11,223 bases of DNA from an uncultured Candidatus Competibacteraceae bacterium (GTDB taxonomy: Bacteria; Pseudomonadota; Gammaproteobacteria; Competibacterales; Competibacteraceae): positions 1 to 11,223 of the forward strand of contig CALGOO010000082.1 in assembly GCA_937960715.1 (NCBI GenBank), read 5' to 3'. Both the position numbers and the translations under genes were made by a program. Under the pieces are notes generated by a model that made no database searches, was not told the origin of the DNA, and worked only from the letters and a program-made list of their open reading frames with translations. Shown here in pieces: positions 6,664 through 11,223 of the stretch. Positions within the stretch are counted from its first letter, which is position 1, and every line of letters starts with the position of its first letter.

Positions 6664-8460
6664 TCATGAGTTCTTGTCCACCTGCAACACCGCCAGAAAG
6701 GCTTGTTGCGGAATTTCCACCTTGCCCACCTGCTTCATCCGTTTCTTGCCGGCCTTCTGTTTTTCCAGCAGCTTACGCTTGCGGGTCACATCGCCGCCGT
6801 AGCACTTGGCCAGCACGTTCTTGCGCAGCGCCTTGACCGTGGTGCGCGCGATGATCTGACTGCCGATGGCCGCCTGAATGGCCACCTCGAACATCTGCGG
6901 ATGAATCAGTTTCTTCAGTTTGACCGCCACTTCATGGCCCCGACGCTGAGCCTGGTCGCGATGAACGATGGCCGACATCGCATCCACCCGCTCGCCGTTG
7001 ATCAGCACGTCCAGCTTGACCAGCGACGCGGCCTGGAACCGGTCGAGGCTGTACTCGAACGAAGCGAAACCCCGGCTGACCGACTTCAACCGGTCGAAGA
7101 AATCCATCACGACCTCGCTCATCGGCAGTTCGAAGCTCAGTTGCACCTGACCGCCGGCGTAGTGCAAACCTCGTTGCGCGCCACGCTTTTCGATGCAGAG
7201 GGTAATGATCGCGCCCAGATAATCCTGCGGGGTCAGAATGTGCGCCACGATGATCGGTTCGCGAATTTCGGCGATTTCGTTGGCGGGCGGCAGTCTGGCG
7301 GGATTGTCGATCCTCAGGATTTCGTTCCGCGTGGTCAGCACTTCGTAGACCACGGTCGGGGCGGTCGTCACCAGATCGAGATTATATTCCCGCTCTAGCC
7401 GCTCCTGGACAATTTCCATGTGCAGCAGGCCCAGGAAACCGCAGCGGAACCCGAAACCCATCGCCTGCGAGGTTTCCGGTTCGAAATGCAGCGAGGCGTC
7501 GTTGAGGCGCAGTTTCTGCAATGCCTCGCGCAGGTTGCCGAAGTCGTCCGAATCGGTGGGGAACAGCCCGGCGAACACGCGCGGCTGAATTTTCTGGAAT
7601 CCGGGCAACGGCTCCGCCGCCGGCCGATCCGCTCCAGTAAAGGTATCGCCCACCGGCGCCCCATCGATGTCCTTGATCCCGGCGATGATATAGCCCACCT
7701 CGCCGGCGCTCAGGCTGGGTTGCTCGCCGCGCTTGGGGGTGAAGACGCCAACCGATTCCACCTGAAAGCTCCGGCCGGTGGACATCACCTGAATCTTCTG
7801 CTTGGGCGCGATCCGGCCGTCCACCACCCGCACCAGCGAGATCACCCCGACGAAGTTGTCGAACCAGGAATCGACGATCAGGGCCTTGAACGGCCCATCC
7901 GGATCACCCTTCGGGGCCGGAATGCGGGCGATGATTTCCTCAAGCAAATCCACCACCCCCAGCCCGCTCTTGGCGCTGACCCGCAGGGCATGGCTGGCGT
8001 CGAGACCGATGATGTCGCCGATTTCATGCGCCACCCGCTCCGGATCGGCCGAGGGCAAATCCACCTTGTTGAGTACCGGCAGCACTTCCAGTTGCTGCTC
8101 GATGGCGGTGTAGCAGTTGGCGACGCTCTGCGCCTCGACGCCCTGGGCGGCGTCCACCACCAGCAGCGCGCCTTCGCAGGCGGCCAGGGAGCGGGACACT
8201 TCGTAGGAAAAATCCACATGCCCCGGCGTATCGATGATATTGAGCTGATAGGTTCGGCCGTCGCGGGCCGGATAGCGCAACGACACGCTTTGCGCCTTGA
8301 TGGTGATGCCGCGCTCCCGCTCCAGGTCCATCGAATCGAGCACTTGATCGGCCATCTCCCGCTCGCTCAGGCCGCCGCAGATCTGGATGAAGCGGTCGGC
8401 GAGCGTGGATTTGCCATGGTCGATGTGCGCGATGATCGAAAAATTGCGAATGTGATCCAT
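6664..8460 (-). CDS. lepA: Elongation factor 4 (LepA)
   Basis: LepA/EF4 is a highly conserved ribosome-associated translational GTPase, implicated in back-translocation, initiation or 30S biogenesis, and partly bound to the inner membrane. The 598 residues match the family. G1 is AHIDHGKST at 11-19, the switch region ERERGITIKAQ at 47-57, G3 DTPGH at 77-81 and G4 NKVD at 131-134, with a G5-like SAKSGLG. An EF-G-like domain II and domains III/V follow (GFGFRCGFLGLLHMEIVQER is diagnostic). The LepA-specific C-terminal domain includes AKCYGGDVTRKRKLLEKQK and ends PQQAFLAVLQVDKNS. The ATG at 8460 gives the standard MDHIRNFSIIAHIDHGKST start, preceded by a weak GGCGGA site 4 bases away. Intact and ordinary. 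Confidence 0.97.
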   Translation of the reverse strand: MDHIRNFSIIAHIDHGKSTLADRFIQICGGLSEREMADQVLDSMDLERERGITIKAQSVSLRYPARDGRTYQLNIIDTPGHVDFSYEVSRSLAACEGALLVVDAAQGVEAQSVANCYTAIEQQLEVLPVLNKVDLPSADPERVAHEIGDIIGLDASHALRVSAKSGLGVVDLLEEIIARIPAPKGDPDGPFKALIVDSWFDNFVGVISLVRVVDGRIAPKQKIQVMSTGRSFQVESVGVFTPKRGEQPSLSAGEVGYIIAGIKDIDGAPVGDTFTGADRPAAEPLPGFQKIQPRVFAGLFPTDSDDFGNLREALQKLRLNDASLHFEPETSQAMGFGFRCGFLGLLHMEIVQERLEREYNLDLVTTAPTVVYEVLTTRNEILRIDNPARLPPANEIAEIREPIIVAHILTPQDYLGAIITLCIEKRGAQRGLHYAGGQVQLSFELPMSEVVMDFFDRLKSVSRGFASFEYSLDRFQAASLVKLDVLINGERVDAMSAIVHRDQAQRRGHEVAVKLKKLIHPQMFEVAIQAAIGSQIIARTTVKALRKNVLAKCYGGDVTRKRKLLEKQKAGKKRMKQVGKVEIPQQAFLAVLQVDKNS

Positions 8461-8596
8461 GAATTCCGCCAGGGGCCGGCCATCGGTTCGTTAGCATGCC
8501 TTTCGGCGGCTCCGGCGGCCTGGAAAGCTTAGGGCCATCGCTCCTCCGGACTTGCGGGCTTGCAAGCGATTGGTCGTTATCTTGGAAAGCGAGGGA
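8461..8596 (-). other. Spacer between rseC and lepA
   Basis: This 136-bp spacer separates the sigma-E module from the lepA group. It contains the perfect palindrome GCTTGCAAGC at 8558-8567, part of a small 5-bp hairpin (8551-8566). No T-run suited to an intrinsic terminator follows it, and I found no convincing sigma-70 or sigma-E promoter by eye. It could hold a lepA promoter or simply be transcribed through. Confidence 0.3.
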
Positions 8597-9064
8597 TTAT
8601 AGCGTCATCGCTCCGGGGAAAACATTTCCACTCGATCGCCGCATCACCACTGGCTGAAACCGCGCGTCGCCCCGCAACCGCCGCGACAAGACGCGCGCCG
8701 CCAGGAATCCTAGGCCCAGTCCCACCGCGCCGGCCAGCACCACCGGCTCCTCGCCCGCGCCCGCGAACGCGGTTTGCCCCAGCAGAGCGCCGGCCAGCAA
8801 AAGAACGATCGGCAACAGGTAGGCCAGCAGCGACCCGCGCAGCAGCGCGCCCTCGGCCAGGCCCACGATCACCGCGTCGCCCGGCCGCAACGGCAAGGCC
8901 GAGACCGCCCGTATCCGCATTCGTCGGTCGCCCCAGACCTTCGCCAACGCCGCCGTGCCGCAACCGGCGCCGGCGGCGCACGCGCCACAGGCCGACCGGC
9001 GCCGGGTTTCCACCCAGGCGTAGCCGTCGCCGGCCTCCACCACGACCGCCGGCTCCTCGATCAC
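8597..9064 (-). CDS. rseC: RseC/MucC family membrane protein
   Basis: This 155-residue protein belongs to the SoxR-reducing system/RseC family. E. coli RseC has a mild positive effect on sigma-E and is related to RsxC-linked reduction of SoxR. The N-terminal cytoplasmic part has cysteines C26, C29 and C35 in ACGACAAGAGCG, a CxxC-x5-C pattern likely to bind metal or take part in redox. As I recall it, E. coli RseC has a fourth cysteine at the position of Thr20 here. Two TM helices follow (about 75-96 and 107-125), with a basic hairpin after them. The start is GTG at 9064, overlapping the rseB stop by 4 nt (GTGA). The translation MIEEPAVVVEAGDGYAWVET is the typical family beginning, which supports this start. 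Confidence 0.9.
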   Translation of the reverse strand: MIEEPAVVVEAGDGYAWVETRRRSACGACAAGAGCGTAALAKVWGDRRMRIRAVSALPLRPGDAVIVGLAEGALLRGSLLAYLLPIVLLLAGALLGQTAFAGAGEEPVVLAGAVGLGLGFLAARVLSRRLRGDARFQPVVMRRSSGNVFPGAMTL

Positions 9065-10077
9065 GGTTTGCCGGCCTTGGGGATGTACTGGATCGCGGTG
9101 GCGATACGCCGCACGGTGGCGGCCGGCGCTTCGCCGACCACCAGCACCTGGTGGCCATCGACCACCGTGCCGAAGGCGTTCATCGAGCCCAGTTGCGAGC
9201 TTCCCCGCAACAACGGTGGATCGCCCTCCAGCCGTTCCAGGAACACCGAGATGGTCGCCAACCCGTCGGCGAACACCAGATGTTCGGTGGGATGGCGACC
9301 GGATGGCTCGGTAAAACGGTTGTGCGACACCTGCACGAAACCCTCGGGCAACTGTTCCACCCGCCAGGCGGATTGCGTCACTGGCTCCCCCCTGGCGGCT
9401 TGGGTGCCGCTGGCGTCCAGGCCCGTTTCCGGCGCGGCGCCGGTCTTGGTTCCGGGCGACGCCGCGAAGGCGGCGTCATCGATGCGCGGCCTGATCTGCA
9501 AATCGGTGAACATCAGTTGCTCGACCGGTTGGCCTTGTTCGTCCAACAGCGCCGAGCGCAGCGCCAGACCGTTGCGTCGGTCCAGCCACAACCGGTAACC
9601 GAATCGCCAGGCATCGCGCGGCTTGATGGCGATCACCTGCGCCTCCAGCCCGGCGACGCGATCCTCCCCCAGCATTTGCAGTTCGTAGTGGTTTTCCACC
9701 CGACCCAGTTCCCGGGGAATGGACCAGGGGAAGGGCGAACGCCGGTAGTCGCCGCCCGCGAACAGGGCTTGCCCTCTTGGCGACAGACAGACGACGTTGT
9801 CGTTCGCCACCACGATTTCCCGCGGCGGGCCGCTCAGTGAAACCAACCGTTGCCGCTCGCCGCCGATTCCACCGCCATGGATGATGCGCATGGCTTCCAC
9901 ATGGGGTCCCTGCACGTAAATGAAGGTGCCCTCGTAGTTCAGGGTTTGGGTGGAATTCAGCATCCGCTCCAGCCATTGCCGAGCATCCTGCATGGCGGCT
10001 GGCTGCGTCCGGCCGATGGGGGATAGCGATCCGGCGGCCAGCGCCAGAACCGCGCAATACAGGAACCTGCGCTTCAT
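9061..10077 (-). CDS. rseB: Sigma-E regulatory protein RseB/MucB
   Basis: RseB is the periplasmic protein that binds the periplasmic domain of RseA and protects it from DegS cleavage; mislocalised lipoproteins or LPS relieve this. The 338 residues begin with a signal peptide (MKRRFLYCAVLALAAGSLSP, cleavage probably before about residue 29). The MucB/RseB N-terminal domain follows (ARQWLERMLNSTQTLNYEGT, FIYVQGPHVEAMRIIHG), resembling lipoprotein-binding LolA/LolB folds. A low-complexity Gly/Ala/Thr linker (about 208-232) leads to the C-terminal RseA-binding domain (WRVEQLPEGFVQV through VTRR-like VRRIATAIQYI). It starts 6 bp after the rseA stop and its own stop overlaps the rseC start. No obvious ribosome binding site is seen, so coupling to rseA translation is plausible. 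Confidence 0.94.
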   Translation of the reverse strand: MKRRFLYCAVLALAAGSLSPIGRTQPAAMQDARQWLERMLNSTQTLNYEGTFIYVQGPHVEAMRIIHGGGIGGERQRLVSLSGPPREIVVANDNVVCLSPRGQALFAGGDYRRSPFPWSIPRELGRVENHYELQMLGEDRVAGLEAQVIAIKPRDAWRFGYRLWLDRRNGLALRSALLDEQGQPVEQLMFTDLQIRPRIDDAAFAASPGTKTGAAPETGLDASGTQAARGEPVTQSAWRVEQLPEGFVQVSHNRFTEPSGRHPTEHLVFADGLATISVFLERLEGDPPLLRGSSQLGSMNAFGTVVDGHQVLVVGEAPAATVRRIATAIQYIPKAGKP

Positions 10078-10083
10078 GCGGGA

Positions 10084-10695
10084 TTAGCGATCGGGCTGAT
10101 AACCGACCATGCGCACGTAGGGCAACACACCGTGCATGCTGTTCCGGGACGCATGGCCGCTATGATTGACCAGATAACTGTTGAGCCGCGTTTCGAACGG
10201 TTCGTTGGCCAAATCGGCTGGCTGAGCCGCCACGACGGCCTGGACTGGAAGGGAAACGGCGAGGTTGGACGGGAGGAGGGTAGCAGTGGCGAATGGAGCG
10301 GAGGGCGGGAGCGCATCGGTCTGGTTGAGCTTCAGTCCATAGAGGGCCATGAGCGCCACCGAGGCGGCCAGCGCGAAGCCGGTGACCGGCTTATACCAGG
10401 CGGGCAGCGGCCTGGCGGCCGGTTGTGGCAGGGGTTCGGCTTCGATGGCCGCGCGGATGCGGGCGGCGAAGCCGACGTCCAGCGCCGCCGGCGCATGGCC
10501 CTGGATCACATCGCTGATCAAATGATATCGTTCCCAGCGATCACGCGCGTCGCTGTCCCGACCCAGTCGGCGCAGGACCCAATCGATCTCACTGGCCGCC
10601 ACTTCACCGTCGACCATCGCCGAAAGTTGGCTTGCCGCGACGGGGACATCGTCGGCGAGGCGCGCCAAGGGTAGTTCAGCCGTTTTATCAGCCAT
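10084..10695 (-). CDS. rseA: Sigma-E anti-sigma factor RseA/MucA
   Basis: RseA is a single-pass inner-membrane anti-sigma factor that holds RpoE until sequential cleavage by DegS and RseP releases it. The 203 residues start with the cytoplasmic sigma-binding domain (QLSAMVDGEVAASEIDWVLR at about 23-42, then RDRWERYHLISDVIQG at 51-66). A proline-rich stretch leads into one TM helix (about 104-121). The periplasmic part ends with the RseA C-terminal domain (FETRLNSYLVNHS at 167-179, GVLPYVRMVGY at 189-199), the region contacted by RseB. It begins 15 bp after the rpoE stop with a modest GGGA site before the ATG. The frame is intact, so sigma-E control is expected to work normally. Confidence 0.94.
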   Translation of the reverse strand: MADKTAELPLARLADDVPVAASQLSAMVDGEVAASEIDWVLRRLGRDSDARDRWERYHLISDVIQGHAPAALDVGFAARIRAAIEAEPLPQPAARPLPAWYKPVTGFALAASVALMALYGLKLNQTDALPPSAPFATATLLPSNLAVSLPVQAVVAAQPADLANEPFETRLNSYLVNHSGHASRNSMHGVLPYVRMVGYQPDR

Positions 10696-10710
10696 GAGTC
10701 TATCCCGAAA

Positions 10711-11223
10711 CTAATGCAGTAGTGGATGCAGTTTGGCGTCGATCGCTTCGCGCGCCCGGAAAATCCGGGAGCGCACCGTGCCGATCGGACACCCCATGGT
10801 TTGGGCAATTTCCTCGTAGCTCATTCCCTCGAGTTCCCGAAGGGTGATCGCCGTGCGCAAATCCTCCGGTAGATCCTCGATCGCCCGAAACACGGTTTCC
10901 GCGATCTCGTCCTTGAGCAACAACCGTTCGGGCGTTTCGTATTCCTTCAGCAGGGATTGGCCTTCGTATTGTTCGGCCTCATGGGCATCGATGTCGGAAC
11001 CCGGCGGCCGGCGACCCTGGGCGACCAGGTAGTTCTTGGCCGTGTTGATCGCGATTCGGTACAGCCAGGTGTAGAACGCGCTGTCGCCACGGAATCCGGG
11101 CAGCGCGCGGTAGGCCTTGAGAAAGGCTTCCTGAGACACGTCCAGGGCTTCGCTGGGATCGTGGACATAGCGGGAGATCAGCTTGATGATCTTGTATTGG
11201 TACTTGCGCACCAGCAGATCGAA
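10711..11223 (-). CDS. rpoE: RNA polymerase sigma-E factor (5' partial)
   Basis: This is the extracytoplasmic-function sigma factor RpoE (AlgU), which directs transcription of envelope-stress genes. The window holds 170 codons plus a TAG stop. The reading frame continues off the right edge, and by comparison with E. coli about 20-25 N-terminal residues are missing. Region 2 is nearly identical to E. coli (YRALPGFRGDSAFYTWLYRI, then NTAKNYLVAQGRRPP). Region 4 includes LPEDLRTAITLRELEGMSYE and the helix-turn-helix EIAQTMGCPIGTVRSRIFRA. The in-frame GTG at 11211 is an internal Val within FDLLVRKYQYK, not the start. Promoters for the operon, usually including an autoregulated sigma-E promoter, would lie beyond the window. 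Confidence 0.96.
   Translation of the reverse strand, partial: FDLLVRKYQYKIIKLISRYVHDPSEALDVSQEAFLKAYRALPGFRGDSAFYTWLYRIAINTAKNYLVAQGRRPPGSDIDAHEAEQYEGQSLLKEYETPERLLLKDEIAETVFRAIEDLPEDLRTAITLRELEGMSYEEIAQTMGCPIGTVRSRIFRAREAIDAKLHPLLH

Noticed and set aside
7420..8532. Long plus-strand open frame (370 codons) opposite lepA
   Set aside because: His/Gln/Arg-rich mirror of lepA codons with no family similarity; lepA is unmistakable on the other strand.
8551..8567. Terminator or operator at the GCTTGCAAGC palindrome
   Set aside because: The stem is only about 5 bp with no T-run, and no known operator was recognised; the palindrome is described only as part of the spacer.
8560..9840. Long plus-strand open frame (426 codons) opposite rseC and rseB
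   Set aside because: Rich in Arg, Pro and Gln with no recognisable domain. It lies antisense to two well-supported genes and is explained by high GC content.
11209..11211. GTG at 11211 as the rpoE start
   Set aside because: It is an internal Val codon within FDLLVRKYQYK; the frame and the RpoE similarity continue to the window edge.

Overview
The window is a GC-rich gammaproteobacterial chromosome segment, apparently from a lineage outside the Enterobacterales. I infer this from the gene order and protein sequences; no species can be named with confidence. About 8.3 kb (2875-11223, all on the minus strand) is conserved core. Read in its own direction it runs rpoE - rseA - rseB - rseC - lepA - lepB - DUF4845 gene - rnc - era - recO. 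The left 2.9 kb (plus strand) is accessory: the 3' part of a membrane sensor-like gene, a REP-like hairpin and an AAA-ATPase/PD-(D/E)XK nuclease-family gene that converges on recO.

Core block. rpoE (cut by the right edge), rseA, rseB and rseC form the envelope-stress module: sigma-E, its membrane anti-sigma factor, the periplasmic protein that shields the anti-sigma factor, and a membrane redox-associated protein. After a 136-bp spacer come lepA (elongation factor 4), lepB (signal peptidase I) and a small single-TM DUF4845 protein. After a 193-bp spacer with repeats come rnc (RNase III), era (16S rRNA/30S assembly GTPase) and recO (recombination mediator). Genes are tightly packed, with 4-nt stop/start overlaps at rseB/rseC (GTGA) and rnc/era (ATGA). 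Functionally the block joins envelope stress sensing and protein export with ribosome maturation, translation and DNA repair.

Accessory block. The first gene is open from base 1, so its N-terminus is outside the window. Visible are a proline-rich linker, one membrane helix just after position 157, and a helical, probably periplasmic domain that resembles the PilJ-type chemoreceptor sensor domain. It ends without HAMP or signalling domains. The linker and membrane helix are GC-rich, while the sensor domain is strikingly AT-rich (about 29% GC over 421-600), so the gene looks mosaic. This is the most unusual object in the window. A perfect 11-bp inverted repeat separates it from the AAA-ATPase-like gene. 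I saw no tRNA, rRNA, CRISPR array, insertion sequence or attachment site.
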